This document shows, one piece after another, positions 31,886 to 40,200 of a stretch of 42,500 bases of DNA. Under the pieces are notes generated by a model. That model was not told the DNA's origin and did no database searches. It worked only from the letters and a program-made list of their open reading frames with translations. The number at the start of each line of letters is the position of its first letter. Within the stretch, counting starts at the first letter, position 1. Position numbers and translations under genes: made by a program. Origin of the DNA: Prorocentrum cordatum (taxonomy: Eukaryota > Sar > Dinophyceae > Prorocentrales > Prorocentraceae); contig CAUYUJ010006302.1 in the NCBI GenBank assembly GCA_963575745.1, positions 68,636 to 111,135 of the forward strand, given 5' to 3'.

Positions 31886-32086
31886 GGGGCAACGATACGG
31901 ATAGGGATAGGGGTAGGGGGGGAAGCATCGACCTGGAATCGGCGATACATCGCCGATAGATTGGCGATAGGCCTCCGACTGTGAATCCGCACCTACCTGG
32001 GCATGTTGGGGCTATCGGGCCGATCAGTGGGCGATTGGGGGTCGATGCAGCCCCCCCTATGCCTATCCCCCCCTGTCGTCGCCCCG
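31886..32086. mobile_element. Foldback element 5
   Basis: The left arm GGATAGGGATAGGGGTAGGG, then AAGCATCGACC, pairs with the right arm GGTCGATGCAGCCCCCCCTA, then TGCCTATCCCCCC. The inner part holds repeats of ATCGCCGATA, also found in foldback 6. Confidence 0.75.
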
Positions 32087-33340
32087 AACACATCGCGCCG
32101 TGCCCGCTCTCGGGAGCTGCGGCAGGCTGGTGCCAGTCAGCTCAAGAGGCGCGCGCAGCGTCATGGCGACGCACAACCTCGGCCAAACCGACGGACGTCG
32201 GTGGCGCCAGCCGGACGCACTGCGACGCGCACGACGTCACGGGAGAGACGGGGACAGGGCTGACCAAAGAGGGCCCTGAACGCAAAGCGACGACGACGAG
32301 GTATTGGTCCGGGCCGCGCCTGGCAAGGACGAGATCCTTGAGCCTCTCGTTGGCGGCCTTGATCTCAGAGCCGGTCACCTCGACCTTGCAGAGTGGCACT
32401 ATTATGTGGTCTATTCACGTTCAATTCTCCAGGGTCTGAAATCACAGACCGACAAACTCGATACACCGCGCGGCGGATCCTTTATGACACATGTTGCACA
32501 CCGAGCGAACATTTCATGCAAGCAGGAGCCCCCTAAGACTTGCAGCTAGCAGTGATACCATATTGCGCTCTGCGCGTGGAAACAGGAAGAACCGTCCCAG
32601 GGCTCAGGAAAGAATTCCGAGCCTGGGCACCTCAAAGTCACTAGAGCCCCACCGAGCTGGCATCTGATGAGCTCATATTCAAGCAATTGCATCTGGATGT
32701 GGCGTGTCGCACTCTGCAGAGCTAGAAAGCAGCTCAGGGCATCCACGGACCACTGGCATAAGCACTATCCTTGGGATGCAATTGTAGTTTCCACCCCTTA
32801 TCCGTAGTACTCAAAATAAAAACATCATTGCAGAGGGGGGGCGCCGAGCGATATCGTTAGCACCACGTCACATGAATTGATTAAATAATGATTCCGCGGG
32901 GGAGAGCGGTGGGAGTAATTGAGACGAGTAAGACGATCCAAGAAAGGCCCCAAGACAGCCTCTTCATGTTGCAACCCTATTGGGGTCTCATTGGAATCCA
33001 ATTGGGGTTTTGTTGGAATCCTGCTAAGATCATGGTGGGACCCCGCGCTGAAGCGTCCGTGGCCGGGATATCATTTCCAGAGGCGAGAAGCGACATAGTT
33101 TCGCCGGAAAGGGAGGGGCGAATATCGTTTCTCGAAGCCAACTGGCTTCGCGCTGTCCTTCCTCCTCATCCTCCTCCTTCTCCTCCTCCGCCGCCCTCTC
33201 CTCCGCTCCTTGCTTTGAGCTGTCGTGGCTCCTCTGATGCGTGGCGTCGAAGTCCCACGCCCAGCCCGGGCCGGGAAGGAACCACGAACACCAGAAGACG
33301 AAAGGAGGAGGTGAGGTGATAGGTGAGATGGATATTCTTG
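32087..33340. other. Unique DNA, no confident gene
   Basis: The minus strand at about 32320-32399 reads CKVEVTGSEIKAANERLKDL, protein-like but too short to assign. A short inverted repeat of CCCAGGGCTC (about 32595) and GAGCCTGGG (about 32619) is present. At 32978-33020 an ATTGGGGT…TTGGAATCC unit repeats twice. A CCT tract lies at 33163-33210. Confidence 0.4.
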
Positions 33341-33351
33341 GGAGGCCTCCC

Positions 33352-33530
33352 AGATGCGGTCGGAGGTCCCAGGATCGCGCCGCCTCGCCGATGCATCGCC
33401 GATGCATCGCCGATACAACGGCGATGCACTGGCGACGTCGGCGTGGAGCAAATCGGGCTCCACATCGAGCCGCATTGCCGATACATCGGCGATGCGGCGC
33501 GATCCTTCGACCCCATCTGCTCGGACCACA
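33352..33530. mobile_element. Foldback element 6
   Basis: The left arm AGGATCGCGCCGCCTCGCCG pairs with the right arm CGGCGATGCGGCGCGATCCT. Outer arms are looser. The interior has CGATGCATCGC tandem copies. Confidence 0.7.
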
Positions 33531-33840
33531 CCCAGGACTGAGTAGGACTCTGCAGTCTGCAGTGCGAAAAGAACACGTGGACGCCGGGCTCTGAAAGCCC
33601 ACGTGCCACCGGGCGCTGCTGGTCGTGTCGCGGAGGGCGGGAGGCAGAGGCGCCGCCAAAGCGCGCCCATCGTCGCGTCAAGCTCTTGCGCTCAGCGGGT
33701 AATCAAAAGAGCGCTGACCCTGGGAAACTACCGAACCGATTCTCGACCACGGTCGGTGAGTGAGGGACTGACTGTGGGCTGTGGCATTGCATCCCAGGCG
33801 GACGCTGAGGCAACACAAAATAAAGGAAATACGAAACTAG
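33531..33840. other. Unique DNA, no gene seen
   Basis: About 300 bp of mixed composition between foldback 6 and a MITE-like element. Confidence 0.4.
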
Positions 33841-33842
33841 GG

Positions 33843-33996
33843 TTAGGTCGGGCACGTCCTCCTACAGGCGGATTTTGGAAAAGAGAGAGAAAGAGCAACA
33901 ACAAATAATCAAGAATAGTCAAACGAGCACGAAAAATCGTCACCATACTATTTGTTACCATTCTTGAATATTCCTCCTGTAGTGGGACATGCCCGA
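33843..33996. mobile_element. MITE-like element, copy B (most complete)
   Basis: The left terminus TTAGGTCGGGCACGTCCTCC and the right terminus GTAGTGGGACATGCCCGACT then TAA are imperfect inverted repeats of about 28 bp. The interior is A-rich and non-coding. TTA at both ends may belong to the terminus or be a target duplication. Confidence 0.75.
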
Positions 33997-34129
33997 CTTA
34001 ACACCAGGGCCACAATGGTATGGCAGACTGGCGCGGTGTCTCTGCCCCTGCTGGCCGCACTTGTGGCTCGAAGGATCCTTGGCCGAGGCGGCACCAGACG
34101 CACTGTCGTCCGAGGCGGGGCGGACGGAA

Positions 34130-34220
34130 GAGACGAGGGGGGGAGAAAGAGAGGCAGAAAGCGAGACAGACAGGCAGAGATACAGAGAGAGAGAGAGAAG
34201 GAGAGAGAAGAGAGGTAGCA
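34130..34220. repeat. GA-rich tract
   Basis: Purine-rich GAGAGA stretch with AGACAG units. The sequence on to 34475 is unique and unassigned. Confidence 0.7.
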
Positions 34221-34475
34221 GAAAGATCATCCTTCTCCGCCTCCTCCTCCTCCGCCGGCGAGACCACAGAGCCCACGCCCTCTGGTCGGCCCCACTGGTG
34301 TGCCCTTGGGGAAACTAAAAGAGGTACCGATGCCGCGAATCCCCGGACCTCTCCCCGGGGTGCGTCCTGACGAGAATCTCGAGGCGAAGCCAGCGGTGGC
34401 GGCGAGGGCCTCCCAGAAGGCCCAGAGAGGCGAGCACGAGGGAAGGGTAGCGGTATGGGTTTTCCTCCTCTGTGA

Positions 34476-34660
34476 GTATCGTTTAACAGATCCCCATCCC
34501 CAGCGACGTGGCCTGGGCCCCGTTGGCCGATTTACCCCCCTAAATGGGGATATAGGCCATTCCCTTCGGGTTTCGAGGGGTGCATCCCCAACTGGGGTGG
34601 TAATCTGGTGGGGGTCTCGAGGGGGATGGATATGGGGATGGGGGGTCGGTGAAACGATAC
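34476..34660. mobile_element. Foldback element 7
   Basis: The left arm GTATCGTTTAACAGATCCCC pairs with the right arm GGGGTCGGTGAAACGATAC. Inside, CCCCCTAAATGGGGAT- and GGGGTGCATCCCCA-like hairpins are nested. Confidence 0.75.
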
Positions 34661-34867
34661 CGACTCTGTGCGCTCGTCGGATGCCGCGACTGGCCTTCGG
34701 GGCGTGCCCTCTCGCGCCCAGCACACGACGTGTGCACTGGCCGGGTCGCCGGCCGCTCTCGGGCCGCCAGGTGGCTGGCCTCGGGCAGGAGCCGGGGGGG
34801 CCGCCAGGGCCGGGGAGCCAACGGACAGAGGGCCTGGTCGGTCCGGCACAGACGCGGCACACAGGCC

Positions 34868-34909
34868 ACGGAGGAGGAGGAGGAGGAGGAGGAGGAGGAG
34901 GAGGAGAAG
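34868..34909. repeat. (GGA)n microsatellite
   Basis: About 13 GGA units. Confidence 0.95.
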
Positions 34910-35024
34910 TTACACGATCAAGCGCGAGCTATCTGCAATGTGGCAATTCGTTGCATGGTTGAGGGGGGGGGCGTAGGCTCTGCTGGCGGTCGGGGCGTCT
35001 ACGGTCCAGGAACTTCTGCTTCGC

Positions 35025-35402
35025 GTGCCGCGGCGGCGGCCCCGGCAACACGCCGTGCCTTGCAAGCGGATAGCGTGTCGCTCCGCTCCGCGGGGCGGGA
35101 TGCAGGGGAAAAAACTCGGAACGTTGACGCTCGGGGACGTGGTTGGCGTGTCGCGTCGAAGCGTGGTGGGCCAGATCTGGTGGCGCGACGCGCCAAAGCC
35201 AAAGTTCCCGACCGCATGCATGCTGCACCTCCAGCTTCGCGAGACGTACTACGCCTCTCTGAAGGAGCAGGGTGCCGACACGAACTACGCTGAGGGGGCG
35301 GCTAAAACATCGTGTCGGGTCGCAGAAGACATCAAGGATGAGGATGAGGATGAGGATGAGGAGGAGGAGGAGGAGGAGGAGGAGGAGGAGGAGGAGGAGT
35401 GA
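35025..35402 (+). CDS. Possible protein with acidic C-terminal tail, unknown
   Basis: The open frame ends at a TGA (35400-35402). Its central part, about 35103-35335, is non-repetitive and protein-like (KKLGTLTLGDVVGVSRRSVV, GQIWWRDAPKPKFPTACMLH, RETYYASLKEQGADTNYAEG). It then runs into the GAT/GAG repeat as an Asp/Glu tail. The first ATG in frame is near 35100; the upstream extension uses non-ATG starts. No family is recognised. It could be a 3' exon, a fragment or chance. Confidence 0.3.
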   Translation: MPRRRPRQHAVPCKRIACRSAPRGGMQGKKLGTLTLGDVVGVSRRSVVGQIWWRDAPKPKFPTACMLHLQLRETYYASLKEQGADTNYAEGAAKTSCRVAEDIKDEDEDEDEEEEEEEEEEEEEE

Positions 35403-35775
35403 GGAGGAGGAGGAGGAGAAGGGGGAGGAGGAAGAAGACGATAAGGAGGAAGATGAGAAGGAAAAGGAGGATGGAGGAGGAGGAGGAGGAGGAGGAGGAG
35501 GGAGAGGGGAGGAGGGAGGAGGAGGAGGAAGGAGGAGGAGGAGGCAGGAGGAGGGGAGGAGGAGGAGGAGGAGGGAGGAGGAGAGGAGGAGGAGGAGGAG
35601 GAGGAGAGGAGGAGGAGGAGGGAGGAGGAGGAGAGGGAGAGAGGAGGGAGGAGGAGAAGGAAGAGGGAGAAGGAGAGGAGAGGAGGAGGAGGAGTAGGAG
35701 AAGAAGAGGGAGAAGGAGAAGGAGTGATGATGAGGAGGAGGAGGAGGAGGAGGAGGAGGAGGAGGAGGGAGGAAG
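35336..35775. repeat. Polypurine (GGA)n tract, about 440 bp
   Basis: Almost uninterrupted purines on the + strand, one of the longest such tracts in the window. Confidence 0.95.
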
Positions 35776-35989
35776 AGGAGGAAAGGGAAGTTCTTCAACA
35801 ACAAATTCACGAGTTCCAGTGAGAGACCCGACGTATCCAGAAGGCGGCACGGGAAGTCCTCGCCAGCGCAGCCACCTCCAATAATCGGTAGCGCTCCCCA
35901 CACGATCCTTCTCCAAAACCTCTTCATCCCCACACTCCTCTTCCTCCTCGTCCTTCCCTTCCTCCTTCCTTATTCCCGTCACCCGATCA

Positions 35990-36196
35990 TTCCCTCCCTC
36001 CTTCTTTCCCGCCCTCCTCCTGATGTCCTACTCCCCCTCGGCCTCCTCCTCCTCCCTCCTCCTCCTCCTCCTTATCCTCTTCGTCCACCTCCTCTCCCTG
36101 GTCTTATCCTCCCACCTCCGTGCTCCTCTCAATTTCTCCCCATTCTGCTCCTCCTCCTCCTCCTCCTCCTCCTCCTCCTCCTCCTCCTCCTCCTAC
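35990..36196. repeat. (CCT)n tract
   Basis: Pyrimidine-rich run, about 200 bp beyond the polypurine tract and of opposite strand sense, so the two could pair in part as an inverted repeat. Confidence 0.9.
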
Positions 36197-36486
36197 CCAA
36201 GGCTCGGGGCGACCTTACATTCAGCGTTGCAAGTTTCCGCCGAGATCGCTGTTCCGCATCCTGCCTGCTGGTCGCGAAGTGCCCCTTCAGCTCACCGCGA
36301 AAGCGATCACGCTGACTACAACGGTGCTGAATATGCTCTCCCATTGGACCCTGTGCAAGTGGACGGTAAGCCCGAAGACGTGCCTGTACCTTCCGCTACA
36401 GAGCCTGGCACTATACTGACACAGATGGCGTCAGCTGCCGCCTTGCGCCTTGTTGCGCCTGGTGGTGCTGCTGCTCGAGGTGGCCA

Positions 36487-36684
36487 GAAGAAGAACAAAC
36501 GGGCTACACATCAACTTTTGGCGCTCCGCGTGGATTTCTTGGATCTGCGCTGGACCCCCTCCCCTGGCGCGCGGAGCGCGCCAGGGGCGGCGCCAGAGGC
36601 GCCGCCAGGGGTGCCCCAGCGCGGATCCAAGAAATCCGCGCGGAGCGCCAAAAGTGTATGTGTATATGCAATTTGCTCTTCTCC
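36487..36684. mobile_element. Foldback element 8, GCGCGGATTTCTTGGATC family
   Basis: The left arm CTTTTGGCGCTCCGCGTGGA, then TTTCTTGGATCTGCGCTGG, pairs with the right arm CCAGCGCGGATCCAAGAAAT, then CCGCGCGGAGCGCCAAAAG. Outer arms extend to GAAGAAGAAC / GCTCTTCTCC. It is flanked by imperfect direct repeats starting TGCCGCCTTG at 36436 and 36702. Same family as 13085 and 10495. Confidence 0.8.
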
Positions 36685-36984
36685 GGACAGGTGCCGTCCA
36701 ATGCCGCCTTGTTGCGTCCGGTGGCGTGCCGCAGACCAGGAGCGGCACCCGGCCAGACTGCGGGGCACCTCCTCGGCCATGGCCGCTGGCCTCGGGGGAG
36801 CTCCGTGGGCCGCTTCTTCACGGCGAGCCGGCCGCGCGGGGGGCCGCTGCGGACTGCCCCGCACGCCACGCGAGCGGCAGCCTCGGCGACGCTCGCCTCC
36901 TGCTCCTGCTGCTCCTCCGCGCTGCTGTTCTCCCCGCGCGGGCGAGGGCACAGGAGGGAACATGCAGCAGGGGCGCGGCCTCGA

Positions 36985-37140
36985 GAGGCCTTCCACGAGA
37001 AACCCAGCCCTGAGACCCCAGGGCGTCCGTGGAGTTTTGGTGTGGGAGCGTCATGCCTTCCCGTGGCAAAACCATCGAAACCCAAGAAGCCCAGGGCACC
37101 CTGGAGGCAAGCAGGGCGTTTCTTGGCATGGGCCTCCACT
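36985..37140 (+). repeat. Dispersed repeat R3, copy 1
   Basis: Starts CCTTCCACGAGAAACCCAGC and contains GCACCCTGGAGGCAAGCAGG. A second copy in the same orientation is at 39387-39537. About three quarters of positions agree by eye. Confidence 0.8.
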
Positions 37141-37735
37141 GTATTCTCCCTGTGCGGACGAGGGCACAAAAAAGAACCTATAAAACTGTCAACGTGCTCC
37201 GCCTGATGAGGCCGCCACCGCGCGACACGCGTGCCGCTGAATCCGTCCTTCTGCTCGCTGAACCACGTTGCTGCTTCGCTAGAGCTTTTCGGTCCACTTT
37301 CCGTCTCCGTCGGTCGGTCCTGGTCGGTTTTGGGGCACTTGCGTGGCGGCTTCGTCGCGCCCCCCTGTCGGTCCTTTGTCGGTTCCCCAGCATTGTGCTA
37401 CTCAATCTCGAAGATCCAAATCCCACCTCATCCTCCTCCTCCTCCTCCTCCTCCTCCTCCTCCTCCAACTCCTCCTTATCGGTTGGACGTGACGGACGTG
37501 GGGAGACGGATCACGTGCGAGAGTCGCATCATTCTTAGGGCTATAGGACTGCAAGCCGCGTGCCGTGCGCTCAGGATGCAGCTGTTCGGGGGGGGGCGCC
37601 TCAAATGGACGGGGAGCCTCACTGGGGCCAAGGCTGCGACCTAGGCCCAAGGCTCCATGCTCACAGGTGATCTATGTAGGAAGGAAAAGCTGTTCTTAGC
37701 GTTGCCGAGGACACCGCCCCCCTTGTCGTCGTTGT
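37141..37735. other. Unique DNA with a CCT tract, no supported gene
   Basis: A CCT tract lies at 37427-37466. The + strand frame at 37029-37538 is non-repetitive but shows no known motif. Confidence 0.4.
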
Positions 37736-37736
37736 T

Positions 37737-37922
37737 CTCCTCCTCCTCCTCCTCCTCCTCCTCCTCCTCCTCCTCCTCCTCCTCCTCCTCCTCCTCCTCC
37801 TCCTCCTCCTCCTCCTCCGCCTCCGCCCCTCCTCCGCCTCCGCCTCCGCCTCCGCCTTATCCTCCTCCTCCTCCTCCTCCCTCCTCCTCCTCCTCCTCCT
37901 CCTCCTCCTCCTCCTCCTCCTT
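37737..37922. repeat. (CCT)n / (CCG)n tract
   Basis: Nearly pure CCT triplets with GCCTCC units, ending directly at the DinoSL-like sequence. Confidence 0.95.
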
Positions 37923-37931
37923 TTCTCTTCT

Positions 37932-37944
37932 ATTTTGGCTCAAG
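37932..37944 (+). promoter_or_regulatory. Truncated DinoSL relict (ATTTTGGCTCAAG)
   Basis: Thirteen bases identical to the 3' end of the dinoflagellate spliced leader; the next base outward differs (T for C) and the one beyond is again C. Relict leaders in the genome are known to mark mRNAs that were trans-spliced, reverse-transcribed and reinserted. The polypyrimidine tract just upstream would suit a new trans-splice acceptor. Chance occurrence of 13 exact bases in a window of this size is low, about one in a thousand on both strands with uniform composition. Confidence 0.65.
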
Positions 37945-38785
37945 CGATCGCACGGCCGCGCCACCCTCCCTCTCCTCGCGGGACCGCGGGACGGCGCTGG
38001 CCTAGGGGGGCTCGCGCGGCGCCCTTGGACCTGGCGGCCCTGGTGGCCGCGGCGGCCCGCGGAGCCGTGGACGGAGGCTCGCCGCGCCGCGCTGTCGCTG
38101 CCGTGGCGCGCTCCGCCGTGTCGGCCGCCGCCTCCGCGGCGCGGCCGACTCCGCGGGGGCCTGCCGCCGCGGGCGACGGGGTGCGCCCTGGGGTGCCTGC
38201 CGACGCCGCTCCTCGCGCTTCCTCGGAGGCGCTGCGCGAGCGGCGGCGCAGACGGCGTGAGAGGCGTGCGGGGCGGCGCGCGCTGGAGCGAGAGGGAGCT
38301 GCGGCGATGGCGGATGCAGAGGTGGCGAGTGGCCCGCCGCCTGCTACTCCCCCCGCTGCCGCTGGCGGCCCCAACATGGACTACGACGGCGGCGACGACG
38401 TCGAGTTCGACCACGCCTGGGCTGACGAGGCCGCGCCGAGGAGGCGCAGGCCACATCGTGCTGGGGCGCGTGCTGCTGTGGGAGGCCCTGCTGGAGCAGG
38501 CGGCGTGCCGCTTGCGGAAGCTGGAGCTGTACGTGGCGGCGGCGGCGGTGCCGCGGCGGAGGCGCGCCTACGGCGGTTGGAGCCGCGCGGGCGATGGCGG
38601 CGACAGCAGATGGCGCGGGCCTCGCTCCGCCGTCCACGGAGGTCGCTGGGCCCGCTGCTGGCGCGCAGGGTGGCCTCATGTTTTCGCCTTGGCTGAAAGC
38701 GGAGCTCGAAGCGGCGACGGCGTCGGGCGACAACGTCCGCATCACCTCCGTCATCATCCTGGCCGCCGGCGGCAACTCGCGGTGA
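37935..38785 (+). pseudogene. DinoSL-tagged, Ala/Arg-rich gene remnant, frameshifted
   Basis: From the DinoSL relict a frame runs with alanine- and arginine-rich helices (LAALVAAAARGAVDGG, AVAAVARSAVSAAASAA), a basic block (EALRERRRRRRERR), an internal ATG at 38307 (MADAEVASGPPPATPP) and an acidic segment (MDYDGGDDVEFDHAWADEA). Near 38455 the protein-like sequence moves to a second frame (VLGRVLLWEALLEQAACRLR) and near 38590 to a third (AMAATADGAGLAPPSTE, SPWLKAELEAATASGD), ending at a TGA near 38783. No family is recognised. DinoSL plus frame changes suggest a retroposed, decayed copy of an expressed gene. Unspliced introns are less likely, as no gap of non-coding sequence separates the parts. 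Confidence 0.5.
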
Positions 38786-39047
38786 TGCTGGTGGGCGTCT
38801 TCGCAGGCCGGGCGGCTGGCCTGGCCCACCCTGGGCGGCGGCGTGTTCCTGTGCCCCTTCGGGGTCGAGCTCGCCGTCAAAGCCTCGCTCGTGGGGCTCC
38901 TGCGCACCTTCGTCGGCTGCGACGTGGGGTATGCTGCGCAGTCAAGGGGCTGTCGCCCTCCGCGGTTCCCCCTTCTGGGGGTGGCGGATCTTTATGCTTC
39001 GCTGGAGCGCGCTCGTTCGATCAGCCACGACTTTCATCGCTCGGGAC

Positions 39048-39235
39048 CTCCTCCTCCTCCTCCTCCTCCTCCTCCTCCTCCTCCGCCTCCGCCTCCGCCT
39101 CCGCCTCCGCCTCCGCCTCCGCCTCCGCCCCCGCCTCCTCCGCCTCCGCCTCCTCCTCCTCCTCCTCCACCTCCTCTTCCTCCTCCTCCTCCTCCTCCTC
39201 CTCCTCCTCCTCCTCCTCCTCCTCCTCCTCCCCCC
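39048..39235. repeat. (CCT)n / (CCTCCG)n tract
   Basis: CCT triplets with a central CCTCCG block at 39080-39150. Confidence 0.95.
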
Positions 39236-39257
39236 TCGCCCACCCAGCCGCGGAGAA

Positions 39258-39335
39258 GGCCTTGCGCGCTTCCACGATCGCCTCACGGAGCTGTGCCTCG
39301 TCGTCGCTCTCTATCGCGGCCTTCAGGTTGCGAAC
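39258..39335 (-). other. Coding-like motif fragment (LKAAIESDDEAQLREAIVEA)
   Basis: The minus strand reads LKAAIESDDEAQLREAIVEA then RKAFSAAGWARG and runs into a poly-Glu frame over the CCT tract. It matches the motif at 30058-30135 best. Confidence 0.45.
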
Positions 39336-39386
39336 GATCCTCACCTCGCGGCCATCAGGATACAGGAGGAGCTCGACCCCCAGGCA

Positions 39387-39537
39387 CCTTCCACTAGAAA
39401 CCCAATGCTGGGACCCCGGGCGTCCATGATTTTTTGGTGTAGGAACGTCACGCTTTCCATTGCCAAACCATCGGAACCCAAGAAACCCAGGACACCCTGG
39501 AGGCAAGCAGGGTGTTCTTGGCACGGGTTTCCACTGC
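39387..39537 (+). repeat. Dispersed repeat R3, copy 2
   Basis: CCTTCCACTAGAAACCCAAT through ACCCTGGAGGCAAGCAGGGT. Second copy of 36985-37140. Confidence 0.8.
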
Positions 39538-40200
39538 GACGGTGGAAGAGGCAAGCCGCACAGAACGATGAGACGACGACAAACGCGAACCGTACGCGCC
39601 CATCTGGGATGCCCACTCGTGCCCGTCAGGGCAGATGACGTGAGAAGCCACAAACTCAGGTTGGGGAGGGCCAGACAGGGTGAAGGAGGGCTGGTTATTT
39701 GGATCTCTCGAAGGCTCCGCGGTCGCCCCACGGCAGTAGATCTAAGAAGCCCTTCGCAATTCGCTCCAAATGCATATGTTTGTTCCTGTTGTTGGTTCCA
39801 TTGCTCGTGGGACTTCGTCTGACAACACGTGGAGCCTTGGGGTCAAGCATGTTGCATCTGTGGTGGGAATCAGGGGCAAAGAAGGATGACAACGGAAGGG
39901 GGACGGTCTGCGGGGTGACGAAGCTTGGGACTGCACATCGGTGCCAGACCTCACCTGAAGTGCGTAACACTCGGGCCCAGCCACGCCCAGGTGTTCACAT
40001 TATTCCCCAAACAACGCTTACAATGAAGGGCTTTTCTTTCCTAAGGAGTAGGTCCTGCGCGGCGGTTTGGCGGCTTATGTGGCCGCCGTCGCAGCTCCGT
40101 CGCCGCCTCTCTTGGCGCCGCCCGTCGCTTGGACAGCGTCGGGTCCGCCGGCTTATGATCGCCGTCGCTGTCCCGTCGCCGCCTCGTCGCATTGCGTCGC
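39538..40200. other. Unique DNA, no supported gene
   Basis: Mixed composition. A CGCCGTCGC-rich portion at 40070-40190 precedes the TTGCN array. Confidence 0.4.
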
